A DNA stretch of 39,005 nucleotides. Source: PALSA-1196 sp036833805 (GTDB taxonomy: Bacteria; Pseudomonadota; Gammaproteobacteria; Steroidobacterales; Steroidobacteraceae). The stretch is taken from the NCBI GenBank assembly GCA_036833805.1, contig DAITPA010000013.1, positions 1-39,005 on the forward strand. The letters are read 5' to 3'. This document shows, one piece after another, positions 7,848 through 16,322 of this stretch (its first letter is position 1; each line of letters begins with the position of its first letter). Both the position numbers and the translations under genes were made by a program. The notes under the pieces are model-generated. The model saw only the letters and a program-made list of their open reading frames with translations. It was not told the origin of the DNA and ran no database searches.

Positions 7848-9626
7848 CTAATAGGTTCGCGTCTTAGGCGCAATCGAGTCGACATCCCGCGTCAGCGGTT
7901 GCAAGTGGACGGGCCGGGACTCGAAGCGTGAGCGACCGTCACCGTCGAGCCACACGAGCGTGTGTTTGAGCCAGCCGGCATCGTCACGCCCGGGGAAATC
8001 TTCGCGCGCGTGAGCGCCGCGGCTTTCAGTGCGGTGCGCAGCCGAGTGAATCGTTGCGGTCGCTTGCAACAGCAAGTTCTCAAGCTCGAGGGTCTCGATG
8101 AGATCCGTATTCCAAATAAGCGACCGGTCCGAAACACCAACGTCGGCGAATGACTCCAGGACCTTCGCGAGCTTTTTGATCCCCTGCTGCAGCGTGTCTC
8201 CGGAGCGGAATACGGCAGCGTCGAGCTGCATGATTTTCTGCATCTCGAGTCGAATCGCGGCAGTCGGGCGCGAGCCCTCCGCGCGCCGCAGGCGCTCAAG
8301 CCGCGCGCGCGCAGCTTCACCCGCATCGCCCGCAAGGGACCTGTGGCGCGTTCCTGGAGTCACGACTTCCGCGCAACGGCGCGCAGCCTCGCGCCCGAAA
8401 ACGACGATATCAAGGAGAGAATTTGACCCGAGCCGGTTGGCGCCGTGCACCGAAACGCACGCAGCTTCACCCACGGCCATGAGACCGCTCACCACCTCAT
8501 CGGGATTGCCGGCGCGATTGTGGACGACCTCGCCGTGATAATTGCAGGGAATGCCGCCCATGTTGTAGTGCGCGGTGGGCTGCACGGGGATCGGCTCTTT
8601 GGTCACATCGACGCCCGCAAAGATACGTGCCGTCTCGGCGATACCGGGCAGACGCTCATGGATGACCTCGGGCCCGAGATGCTCCAAATGCAGAAAAAGG
8701 TGGTCGTGCTCGGGACCGACGCCGCGGCCTTCGCGGATCTCCACGGTCATCGCGCGGCTGACGATATCGCGCGATGCCAAGTCCTTCGCGTTCGGCGCGT
8801 AGCGCTCCATGAAGCGCTCACCCTTGGAGTTCGTCAGATAGCCGCCCTCGCCGCGCACGCCTTCGGTTATGAGACAGCCGGCGCCGTATATGCCGGTCGG
8901 ATGGAACTGCACGAATTCCATATCCTGCAGCGGTAACCCGGCGCGCAACACCATCGCATTGCCATCGCCGGTGCACGAATGCGCGGAAGTGCAGGAGAAA
9001 TAGATGCGGCCATAGCCGCCGGTCGCAAGGATGGTCATGTGCGCGCGGAACCGATGCAGTTTGCCCTCGGCGAGATCGAGCGCGACGACGCCGCGACATG
9101 CGCCGTCTTCCATGATGAGATCGATCACGAAATATTCGACGAAAAACGTCGCGCGATGGCGGATCGATTGTTGATACAGCGTATGCAGCATCGCATGTCC
9201 GGTGCGATCGGCTGCCGCGCAGGTGCGCTGCGCAATGCCCTTGCCGAAGTGAGTCGTCATACCGCCGAACGGACGCTGATAGATGCGGCCGTCATCGGTG
9301 CGCGAGAACGGCACGCCGTAATGTTCAAGCTCAATGACTGCGCCCGGCGCCTCCTTGCACATGAACTCGATGGCATCCTGATCGCCCAGCCAATCCGAAC
9401 CTTTGACGGTGTCGTACATGTGCCAGCGCCAATCATCCTCACCCATATTGCCAAGGGCTGCGCTGATACCGCCTTGTGCCGCGACCGTGTGACTGCGCGT
9501 CGGAAAGAGTTTCGTCACGCATGCCGTGCTAAGTCCTGCCTCGGCTAGGCCGAGGGTCGCGCGCAGGCCCGCACCTCCGGCACCGATCACAATGACGTCG
9601 TAGCTATGATCGACCCAGTCGCTCAC
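7848..9626 (-). CDS. sdhA: Succinate dehydrogenase flavoprotein subunit
   Basis: Catalytic FAD subunit of complex II, oxidising succinate to fumarate. From a GTG at 9626, which overlaps the sdhD stop as GTGA, it is 592 residues (E. coli 588). The Rossmann motif VIVIGAGGAGLRA is at residues 11-23. The FAD-linking His is H46 in TRSHTVAAQGG. Active-site motifs are FVQFHPTGIYGAGCLITEG and GERFMERYAP. The HGANRLGSNSLLD segment is intact. The frame stays open well upstream to 9839, but that region is sdhD. FAD attachment is expected to use SdhE and possibly the SDHAF4-like protein, both encoded in the operon. Confidence 0.98.
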   Translation of the reverse strand: MSDWVDHSYDVIVIGAGGAGLRATLGLAEAGLSTACVTKLFPTRSHTVAAQGGISAALGNMGEDDWRWHMYDTVKGSDWLGDQDAIEFMCKEAPGAVIELEHYGVPFSRTDDGRIYQRPFGGMTTHFGKGIAQRTCAAADRTGHAMLHTLYQQSIRHRATFFVEYFVIDLIMEDGACRGVVALDLAEGKLHRFRAHMTILATGGYGRIYFSCTSAHSCTGDGNAMVLRAGLPLQDMEFVQFHPTGIYGAGCLITEGVRGEGGYLTNSKGERFMERYAPNAKDLASRDIVSRAMTVEIREGRGVGPEHDHLFLHLEHLGPEVIHERLPGIAETARIFAGVDVTKEPIPVQPTAHYNMGGIPCNYHGEVVHNRAGNPDEVVSGLMAVGEAACVSVHGANRLGSNSLLDIVVFGREAARRCAEVVTPGTRHRSLAGDAGEAARARLERLRRAEGSRPTAAIRLEMQKIMQLDAAVFRSGDTLQQGIKKLAKVLESFADVGVSDRSLIWNTDLIETLELENLLLQATATIHSAAHRTESRGAHAREDFPGRDDAGWLKHTLVWLDGDGRSRFESRPVHLQPLTRDVDSIAPKTRTY

Positions 9627-10009
9627 AGGCGGCCTCCCAAGGCAACTTTCAGAACCGCGAACACGGCCGCGACGCCTATGAGCACGTGCGCAAAGTCGAT
9701 GAGCACCAGCGCGACAGTTTTCAGGCCCTCGCCGTGCACGTAGTCTTCGATAACCACGCGCATACCAAGCTGCGAGTGCCGCGCGGCGACGAGGACAAAG
9801 AGAATGAGCCCGAGCGCCGTGCCGCTCTGCCTCAGCCATGCGACGAGGCTCGCGTAGTCAAGCGCGGGCAGCGCGAGGAGGGAGGCGACGAAGCCGATCG
9901 ACAGCGGCACGAGCGCGACCGACGTCAAGCGCTGCAGCCACCAGTGATGCACGCCTTCTTTGGCTGAACCGCGGCCCAATATGCGGCCCAAGGGGCTGCG
10001 CAAACTCAT
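9623..10009 (-). CDS. sdhD: Succinate dehydrogenase membrane anchor subunit D
   Basis: 128-residue integral membrane subunit with three predicted helices (about 28-48, 62-78, 96-120). The quinone/heme motif is ARHSQLGMRVVIEDYVH: H78 is the likely heme b ligand and D89-Y90 match the quinone-site Asp-Tyr pair of SdhD. The ATG at 10009 overlaps the sdhC stop as ATGA, and its own stop overlaps the sdhA GTG, so sdhC-D-A are translationally coupled. The longer open frame to 10087 is not needed. Confidence 0.93.
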   Translation of the reverse strand: MSLRSPLGRILGRGSAKEGVHHWWLQRLTSVALVPLSIGFVASLLALPALDYASLVAWLRQSGTALGLILFVLVAARHSQLGMRVVIEDYVHGEGLKTVALVLIDFAHVLIGVAAVFAVLKVALGGRL

Positions 10010-10398
10010 TTTGTATGCATCCCCGGCCCCAAAAGGAAGTAGGCAAGGATGAGTGTCAGCGCGATGCTCACCGCAGCCACGAGCCATGCACTGCGGCGCG
10101 CGCTCGCGCGCTCAAGGCCCAGTCCGCAATCCCACACCAGATGCCGTACCCCGGCGACCAAGTGGTAGACGAAAGCCGCAACCAGGAGCAAATAGATCGG
10201 CTTGAACACGCCGAGCGACAGAATGCCGCACGCCTGCGCATACGCGCGCGCGCCAGCTGCGAGCGAGCCGAGCCAGTAGACTAAGATGAGAAATCCGACC
10301 GATAGCACGAGCCCGGCGAAGCGATTCGATATGGACGTGACGAGGGTGTACTTGAACTTGTACACGGACAGGTGAGGTGAAAGAGGTCGTTCAGGCAT
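10006..10398 (-). CDS. sdhC: Succinate dehydrogenase cytochrome b556 subunit C
   Basis: 130-residue membrane subunit. It begins MPERPLSPHLSVYKF, the SdhC signature S-P-H-L-x-x-Y, followed by S-x-x-x-R quinone-site residues (TSISNRFAG, residues 21-29). The heme-ligand motif is YHLVAGVRHLVWD (H79, with H86 downstream). There are three helices. The start at 10398 is chosen because it places the signature at the N-terminus, although the frame remains open to 10569. It lies 55 bases after the small SDHAF4-like gene. Confidence 0.95.
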   Translation of the reverse strand: MPERPLSPHLSVYKFKYTLVTSISNRFAGLVLSVGFLILVYWLGSLAAGARAYAQACGILSLGVFKPIYLLLVAAFVYHLVAGVRHLVWDCGLGLERASARRSAWLVAAVSIALTLILAYFLLGPGMHTK

Positions 10399-10453
10399 GC
10401 GTGCTCTCGCGGCGGATGCGAGAGGTTGCCGGCCGCTCGCGACTTGCGTTTGT

Positions 10454-10624
10454 TCAAAAGTCGATGCAGCGACCTTTGCGCTCCCAATCGCCAAAGCGTG
10501 TCGGCTCAAGGCCGGCAGGCCCGCCAATTTCCTGGGGTTTCTGGTACGGCAGTGCCGCGCAAGACGCATCCTCGGAGAAAGTTTCCGATGCGCCGCGGTC
10601 GCGATTTACAGGGGCATTCTGCAT
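10454..10624 (-). CDS. SDHAF4/DUF1674 succinate dehydrogenase assembly factor
   Basis: A 56-residue gene easily missed because of its size. Its C-terminal half carries the DUF1674/SDHAF4 signature: EIGGPAGLEPTRFGDW (residues 32-47), followed by ERKGRC and a terminal DF. In mitochondria SDHAF4 binds the flavinylated SDHA subunit before it joins SDHB; bacterial DUF1674 proteins are less studied. The ATG at 10624 gives a natural short N-terminus. The frame is open upstream into the antisense of ygfZ, but that part has no family similarity. It is placed directly in front of sdhC and co-directional, which strongly supports the role. No strong Shine-Dalgarno sequence is visible. Confidence 0.85.
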   Translation of the reverse strand: MQNAPVNRDRGASETFSEDASCAALPYQKPQEIGGPAGLEPTRFGDWERKGRCIDF

Positions 10625-10707
10625 AAGTACCAAGTCTGACAGAATTCCCCTGTCGGAACCACTTGAAACCTCTGGAAAAACAATGCTGAAGCCCCATTGA
10701 CGATGTA

Positions 10708-11559
10708 ATGGAATCAATCCTTCTCGATGACCTGGGAGCGCTGCGCATCCGCGGAGCGGACGCGCAACGCTTTCTACAGGGACAGGTTTCGGCCGACGTG
10801 ACGGCACTGTCCGTCGAACTGTCCCTCCTGGCCGGCTATCACAATCCGCAGGGTCGCGCGATCGCGCTCTTAAGACTGATCCTGGTTGCAGCCGACGACA
10901 TCCTCGCGGTTCTGCCGCGCGAGCTCTCGGCAGCCGTCGCGAGCCGGCTCTCAAAGTACATCCTGCGCGCGAAAGTTGCGCTCAACGACGTCTCGGCCGG
11001 GCTCACCATTCATGGGCTCGTGGCAGAGGATGATTCGCGGCCGGCAGCGCCGAATTCTGAATCGGCGCTCGCGCGCATCGCCGGCGCCCCTGCGCGATGG
11101 CTGCTTATCAGTCCGGCTGATGCCGCGCCTCGGGCGCGCGGCGACCGGCAACGGTGGCGCAGCTTCGACATCGCGAGCGGCCAGCCGCAGGTCTACGCCG
11201 CGACCTCTGAAGAGTTCATCGCGCAAATGCTGAACCTGGATGCGTTGGGCGCGATTGCGTTCGACAAAGGCTGCTATACGGGTCAGGAAGTTATTGCCCG
11301 CGCGCATTACCGCGGGCGCGTGAAGCGCCGCATGCAGCGCTTCGAAACCCATACGCAGCAGGAGCTCATCCCCGGTACCGCCGGACGTCTCGCCGATGGA
11401 CGCTCTTTCAAAGTTGTCGACGCCGTCAAACGCGCCGACGGCGCGTGCGAGTTTTTGGCCGTCACGGCGCTCGGCGTGCGCGAGGAGGCGCAGCAGGATT
11501 CGGGAACACCGCCCATCGAAGCCACAGCGCTTACCCTGCCCTATAACCTGCCCGAGTAG
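10708..11559 (+). CDS. ygfZ: tRNA-modifying / Fe-S maintenance protein YgfZ (folate-binding)
   Basis: YgfZ is a GcvT-like, folate-binding protein needed for the activity of certain Fe-S enzymes, including MiaB-type tRNA thiomethylation. It has 283 residues, somewhat shorter than the E. coli protein (326). The diagnostic motif DKGCYTGQE is at residues 186-194 with the essential Cys at 189. The N-terminal GcvT-like segment RFLQGQVSADV is at 21-31. It is transcribed divergently from the sdh operon, with 83 bases between its start and the SDHAF4-like gene. It converges with the murI remnant, whose stop is 5 bases beyond its own. Proximity to sdh fits a shared Fe-S/flavoprotein theme. Confidence 0.93.
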   Translation: MESILLDDLGALRIRGADAQRFLQGQVSADVTALSVELSLLAGYHNPQGRAIALLRLILVAADDILAVLPRELSAAVASRLSKYILRAKVALNDVSAGLTIHGLVAEDDSRPAAPNSESALARIAGAPARWLLISPADAAPRARGDRQRWRSFDIASGQPQVYAATSEEFIAQMLNLDALGAIAFDKGCYTGQEVIARAHYRGRVKRRMQRFETHTQQELIPGTAGRLADGRSFKVVDAVKRADGACEFLAVTALGVREEAQQDSGTPPIEATALTLPYNLPE

Positions 11560-11564
11560 CCCAT

Positions 11565-11935
11565 CTACAGATCGATGCGTTCGACATCAGCGGGCGAAAT
11601 CGGGCGCCCGAAGAAAAGGCTACCGACCCGCGCAAAGCGCTTCGCGCCATCGGTTGCGAGAAAGCGCACGGCGGAAACTGCCGCACGGCACCGCAAGCCC
11701 GCCGCATCGATGTGCTCCCGCACTTCTCGCGCGGTCGTCGCCGCCGAGTCCACAATACGGATCTCATCACCAATCGCCTCGCGAATAGCGCCCGCAAGCA
11801 TCGGGAAATGCCTGCAGCCGAGCACGAGGGTATCGGGCGCATCGGAACCGGCCGCGCACAGCGCGGCGAGATAATTTCGTGCGACGGCGAGCGCAATAGG
11901 CCGGAATCAAATACGCCGATCGGCGCGTCGCTCAA
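11565..11935 (-). pseudogene. murI: Glutamate racemase remnant, internally deleted and frameshifted
   Basis: Glutamate racemase makes D-glutamate for peptidoglycan. Only the two ends remain. A TTG start at 11935, overlapping the lysS stop as TTGA, encodes MSDAPIGVFDSGL, the MurI N-terminus. The sequence then jumps, in another frame, to a C-terminal part: AVARNYLAALCAAG, then DTLVLGCRHFPMLAGAIREA, VDSAATTAREV and FFGRPISPADVERIDL, ending in TAG at 11565-11567. About 150 codons (roughly residues 14-165 of some 270) are missing, including the first catalytic Cys region (usually ACNTAS). The second Cys is retained, but its context is GCRH instead of GCTH. It cannot make a working racemase. Either a real deletion or an assembly collapse could explain it. 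Confidence 0.88.
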
Positions 11936-13437
11936 GCCGTCTCCGGACGCATATGGGGAAAGAGAATCACGTCGCGTATGGAAGCCGAGTTCGTAAAGAA
12001 CATCACAAGCCGGTCGATGCCGACGCCGAGCCCGGCAGTCGGCGGCATGCCGTACTCGAGCGCACGGATGTAATCGCTGTCGTAATACATCGCTTCCTCG
12101 TCGCCGTGATCCTGGCGCGCGACCTGGGCGCGAAAGCGTGCCGCCTGATCTTCCGAGTCATTGAGCTCGGAGAAGCCGTTGGCTATCTCGCGTCCGCCAA
12201 GAAAGAACTCAAAGCGGTCGGTGACAAATGGATCGGCATCGTTTGCGCGCGACAGCGGTGAGACCTCTGCAGGATATGCATGGATGAAGGTCGGATCGAG
12301 GAGCGTGTGCTCGACCGTCTTCTCGAAAATCTCCATCTGCAGCTTGCCTGCGCCGTCGTGGCCCCGGAAAGCGATGCCAAGCTGCTCGCACAGCTTGCGC
12401 AGATAGGTCACATCGCGCAGCGACGGTGCGTCGATCCCGGTGTTATTGGCAAGCAGCGCCTGCTCCACGCTCACACGCTTGAACGGCGCCGCGAGATCGT
12501 AGGAGCGCCCCTGATACTCGATCTGGCGACTGCCGTGTAAGGCATCGGCAAGACCGCAGATCGCCTTCTCAATCCATTCCATAAGGTCGCGATAGTCGGC
12601 GTACGCAAGATACAGCTCCAGCATCGTGAACTCCGGATTGTGCTGCGTGGACAATCCTTCGTTTCTGAAATTGCGGTTGATCTCGTACACCCGCTCGAAG
12701 CCGCCGACGATCAAGCGCTTCAAATAAAGCTCCGGGGCGATACGCAGATACATATCAAGATCGAGCGCGTTGTGGTGCGTCTTGAACGGCCGCGCAACGG
12801 CGCCGCCGGGAATGGGCTGCATCATCGGTGTCTCGACTTCGAGAAAGTCGAGCGCATCGAGAAAGTCCCTAAGAAAACGCACCACCCGGGCGCGGGTGCG
12901 AAACACCTCGCGACTCTCGGAGTTCATGATGAGGTCAACATAGCGCTGGCGGTAGCGCAGCTCGGTGTCGGAAAGACCATGCCATTTGTCCGGCAGCGGG
13001 CGCAGCGACTTCACCAACAAGCGCAGTGCCGTTACGCGTACCGAGAGCTCGCCGGTCTTGGTGCGAAACAGCATGCCGGCGGCAGCCACAATGTCTCCTA
13101 AGTCCCAGCTCTTGAAGAGTTCGTAGGCCCCGCCCAAGGCGTCGGCCTGCAGAAAAATCTGGATCTGACCGCTTCGATCCGCAAGCTTCGCAAAGCTCGC
13201 CCGGCCCATGACGCGCTTGAACATCATGCGTCCGGCGACGTGTACCTCGGTCGGGTTCGACTCGAGCCACTCCGTGCTCTTTTCGCCGAAGCCCATCTGC
13301 AATTGAGCTGCGAGCGTGTCGCGGCGGAAGTCGTTGGGAAAAGCGCCGCCTGTCGCACGCACGGCGGCAAGCTTTGCGCGCCGCTCGGCGATCAGTTTAT
13401 TCTCTTCGGCTGGTTCGGGGGGCAGCGGTGCGCTCAC
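11932..13437 (-). CDS. lysS: Lysyl-tRNA synthetase, class II
   Basis: Charges tRNA-Lys. It has 501 residues (E. coli 505). The N-terminal anticodon-binding OB domain contains VHVAGRMMFKRVMGRASFAKL. Class II motif 2 is NRNFRNEGLSTQHNPEFTMLE and motif 3 is GLGVGIDRLVMFFT near the C-terminus. The gene is 21 bases after prfB, the conserved prfB-lysS arrangement, and its stop overlaps the start of the murI remnant. Nothing unusual is seen in the sequence. Confidence 0.97.
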   Translation of the reverse strand: MSAPLPPEPAEENKLIAERRAKLAAVRATGGAFPNDFRRDTLAAQLQMGFGEKSTEWLESNPTEVHVAGRMMFKRVMGRASFAKLADRSGQIQIFLQADALGGAYELFKSWDLGDIVAAAGMLFRTKTGELSVRVTALRLLVKSLRPLPDKWHGLSDTELRYRQRYVDLIMNSESREVFRTRARVVRFLRDFLDALDFLEVETPMMQPIPGGAVARPFKTHHNALDLDMYLRIAPELYLKRLIVGGFERVYEINRNFRNEGLSTQHNPEFTMLELYLAYADYRDLMEWIEKAICGLADALHGSRQIEYQGRSYDLAAPFKRVSVEQALLANNTGIDAPSLRDVTYLRKLCEQLGIAFRGHDGAGKLQMEIFEKTVEHTLLDPTFIHAYPAEVSPLSRANDADPFVTDRFEFFLGGREIANGFSELNDSEDQAARFRAQVARQDHGDEEAMYYDSDYIRALEYGMPPTAGLGVGIDRLVMFFTNSASIRDVILFPHMRPETA

Positions 13438-13458
13438 ACCGCAAGCTTACACTGCACG

Positions 13459-14554
13459 TTAATGTCCTGCCTTGAGCGAAGCTTCCATGAAACCGTCGAG
13501 GTCACCATCGAGCACGGCGGTGGTATTGCCGACTTCGATGCCGGTGCGCAGGTCCTTGATGCGCGACTGATCGAGGACATAGGAGCGGATCTGGTGCCCC
13601 CAGCTCACATCCGACTTCGAGTCCTCGAGGACCCGCGCCGCCGCATTTCTCTTATTGACCTCGAGCTCATAGAGCTTCGCCTTCAGCATCTTCATCGCCA
13701 GGGAGCGGTTCTTGTGCTGGCTCCTCTCGTTCTGACAGGCCGCCACGATGCCGCTCGGCAGGTGCGTGATGCGCACGGCGGACTCGGTCTTGTTGACGTG
13801 CTGGCCGCCCGCGCCGCTTGAGCGGTACACATCCGTGCGCAGATCGGCCGGATTGATATCGATCGCGATGTCATCGTCGATCTCCGGGGAGACGAACACG
13901 GAGGCGAAGGATGTATGACGGCGGTTGCCCGAGTCGAACGGCGATTTGCGCACGAGCCGGTGCACGCCGGTCTCGGTACGCAGCCAGCCGTAGGCGTACT
14001 CGCCCTGCACCTCGACGGTTGCGCTCTTGATACCCGCGACTTCCCCCGGGGTCGAGTCGATCACCTCACAGGTATAACCCCGCGCCGCGCCCCAGCGCAG
14101 ATACATGCGCAGCAGCATCTGCGCCCAGTCTTGCGCTTCGGTGCCGCCGGCACCGGCTTGAATATCGAGGAAGGCGCTGTGGGAATCCATCTCGCCGCGA
14201 AACATGCGCCGCAGCTCGAGACTGCGCACCTGGCTCTCAAGGCGCCCGGCATCCGCCTCGACGTCACGTGCTGTGGCCTCGTCCGCTTCGCCCTCAGCCA
14301 TAGCGAGAATTTCGCCCGCGTCGGCAACGTCCTTCGTCACCCGGTCGAGCTCGTCGACCTGCCCCTTCAGGCGTGCGCGCTCACGCCCCAATTCCTGGGC
14401 CCGCTCCGGCTTCGACCAGAGCCCCGAATCTTCCAACTCGCGACCGACCTCCTCGAGGCGTTCCTTCTTTTTATCGTATTCAAAGAAACCCCCGTAAGGA
14501 GCCGATGCGCTCCGCGAGGTCGCGCAATTGTCTCTTGAGAAGATTCAGTTCCAT
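13459..14554 (-). CDS. prfB: Peptide chain release factor 2 (programmed +1 frameshift)
   Basis: RF2 terminates translation at UGA and UAA. The gene is split over two frames. The ATG at 14554 starts MELNLLKRQLRDLAERIGSL, which runs into an in-frame TGA at codon 25. A +1 shift continues as EYDKKKERLEEVGRELEDSGLW in the main frame to the stop at 13459. The total is 364 residues (E. coli 365). The tripeptide region reads KSPFDSGN (SPF anticodon motif) and the catalytic GGQ loop is SSGAGGQHVNKTESAV. recJ ends 10 bases upstream and lysS follows after 21 bases. Expression is self-regulated: low RF2 favours the shift. Confidence 0.97.
14480..14495 (-). promoter_or_regulatory. prfB programmed +1 frameshift site
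   Basis: On the minus strand the internal Shine-Dalgarno-like ACGGGGGT (14488-14495) precedes the shift codon CTT and the in-frame stop TGA (14480-14482), read as CTT-TGA-A. This matches the E. coli layout (AGGGGGTATCTTTGA) including the 3-base spacing between the G-run and CTT. Stalling at TGA when RF2 is scarce lets the ribosome slip to TTG-frame reading. Confidence 0.95.
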
Positions 14555-14564
14555 GTCGGTGATG

Positions 14565-16322
14565 CTAATCGGCAAGCACGCCAATTGCCACTTCAGCGCA
14601 CGGCAGAACATGATCGACGAGAAGCTGCAGGCGTCGCTCGCCCTGATACACGTTGACATCGAGACGATAGACGAGCTGCGCCCTGCCCTCCGGGAGGGAG
14701 GCCTTGCCGTCCGCGCTTATATAGTTGAATGCAATGGCGTCGAAGGCGCGCCCGCTGCGCGGCACTTCCACCCACATCTTGAGGTGCCGCTCGCCGACAA
14801 TGCGCGCAGAGCGAATCGCAAATACCCCATCGAAGCTCGGTTCCGGGAATGCCTGCCCCCACGGTCCGCCGCCGCGCAGCGCGTTCGCCGTCTCTAGCGC
14901 GATCTCCTCGACCGCAAGCTCGCCATCGGTTTCAATGCAATCCCTGCGCTGCGCTACGGCGAGACAGCGTTCGACCTCGGCATCGAATGCCCGGGCGAAG
15001 CGCTCGAGCTTTTCGAACTCGAGCGTGAGGCCCGCGGCCATGGCGTGCCCGCCGAACTTCACGATGAGGTCCGGATGGCGCGCGGCGATCGAATCGAGCA
15101 CGTCGCGAATATGCACCCCGGGGATCGAGCGGCCCGAACCACGCAAGCTCGCATCTTCGGCGCGCGCAAAGGCGAACACCGGTCGGCGCACGCGCTCCTT
15201 CACGCGGCTTGCAACCAGACCGACAACGCCTTGATGCCAGGTTTCATCGTACAGACACACGCCGCTCCGCTGCAGCGGGCGCAGATTCGTCTCATGCAAG
15301 CGCTGCACGGCGGCGAGCGCTTCGCTCTGCATGCGCGCTTCGATCGAGCGGCGCTCCTGGTTGAACGCATCGAGTTTTGTCGCGAGGACAACTGCGGCCG
15401 CATCGTCATCGGCGAGCAGGCATTCGATGCCTATCGTCATGTCATCGATGCGGCCGGCGGCATTCAGGCGCGGCGCCACGGCGAAGGCAAGGTCAGCCGC
15501 CGTGAGATCCGCGCTGCCGCGGCCGGCCACCTGCAGAAGTGCACGAATTCCCGCAACGCAGCGTCCGCCGCGGATGCGCTTTAGACCCTGCGAGACCAAT
15601 ACCCGGTTATTGAAATCAAGCGGCACTACATCGGCGATCGTGCCCAAGGCGACCAGGTCCAAGTATTCGGCGACCCCGGGCACGAGCGCAGAGAGCTTGC
15701 GCTTCGCATCGAGCCGCCGCTTCACGCCAGCCATCACGTAGAAGGCGACTCCGACTCCCGCCAACGCGCGACTGCCAAAGCGGCTGCCCAAGAGATTCGG
15801 ATTGACGATCACATTCGCATCGGGCAACGAGCCGCCCGGCAGGTGATGATCGGTGATCAACACCTCAATGCCGCGCGCGCGCGCCGCTGCAACCCCCGCG
15901 ACGCTTGAAATCCCGTTATCGACGGTCACGATCAGCGTCGGCGTACGCGTCAGCGCAAGCTCGACGATCTCCGGCGTAAGGCCGTAGCCAAACTTGAAGC
16001 GGTTCGGCACCAGAAAATCGACCGCCGCGAAGCCCCAGGCGCGCATGGCGCGCACCATGAGAGCGGTACTGGTGGCACCGTCCGCGTCGAAATCGCCGAT
16101 CACGAGCACGCGGCCTTGCTCGCGATGCGCCAGCAGCAAGCTCACCGCCTCGCCAACACCCGCAAGCGTGCCAACTGGCAGCAACCGCTCGAGCGAGTCA
16201 TCGAGATCCAAGGCTGAACGCACGCCGCGCGCTAAATAGGCGCGCTGCAACACCGGATGCAGCCCCCCGCCCAAGCCTGCGGATTCAGCCGCAGGCGGGC
16301 GCCTGACGATTTGCAGCGTCAT
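14565..16322 (-). CDS. recJ: Single-stranded-DNA 5'-3' exonuclease RecJ
   Basis: RecJ degrades single-stranded DNA 5' to 3' in recombination and mismatch repair. It has 585 residues from ATG 16322 (E. coli 577). Metal-binding DHH-family motifs are DFDADGATSTAL (residues 78-89), TVDNGISS and ITDHHLPGG, with the DHHA1 domain later (KFGGHAMAAGLTL, the GGH motif). The start overlaps the rpfE stop as ATGA. It sits in the conserved recJ-prfB-lysS order. All metal ligands that can be judged are present. Confidence 0.97.
   Translation of the reverse strand: MTLQIVRRPPAAESAGLGGGLHPVLQRAYLARGVRSALDLDDSLERLLPVGTLAGVGEAVSLLLAHREQGRVLVIGDFDADGATSTALMVRAMRAWGFAAVDFLVPNRFKFGYGLTPEIVELALTRTPTLIVTVDNGISSVAGVAAARARGIEVLITDHHLPGGSLPDANVIVNPNLLGSRFGSRALAGVGVAFYVMAGVKRRLDAKRKLSALVPGVAEYLDLVALGTIADVVPLDFNNRVLVSQGLKRIRGGRCVAGIRALLQVAGRGSADLTAADLAFAVAPRLNAAGRIDDMTIGIECLLADDDAAAVVLATKLDAFNQERRSIEARMQSEALAAVQRLHETNLRPLQRSGVCLYDETWHQGVVGLVASRVKERVRRPVFAFARAEDASLRGSGRSIPGVHIRDVLDSIAARHPDLIVKFGGHAMAAGLTLEFEKLERFARAFDAEVERCLAVAQRRDCIETDGELAVEEIALETANALRGGGPWGQAFPEPSFDGVFAIRSARIVGERHLKMWVEVPRSGRAFDAIAFNYISADGKASLPEGRAQLVYRLDVNVYQGERRLQLLVDHVLPCAEVAIGVLAD

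Noticed and set aside
10625..10954. N-terminal extension of the SDHAF4-like frame antisense to ygfZ
   Set aside because: The extension has no similarity to the family and crosses the divergent promoter region; the ATG at 10624 gives the normal size.
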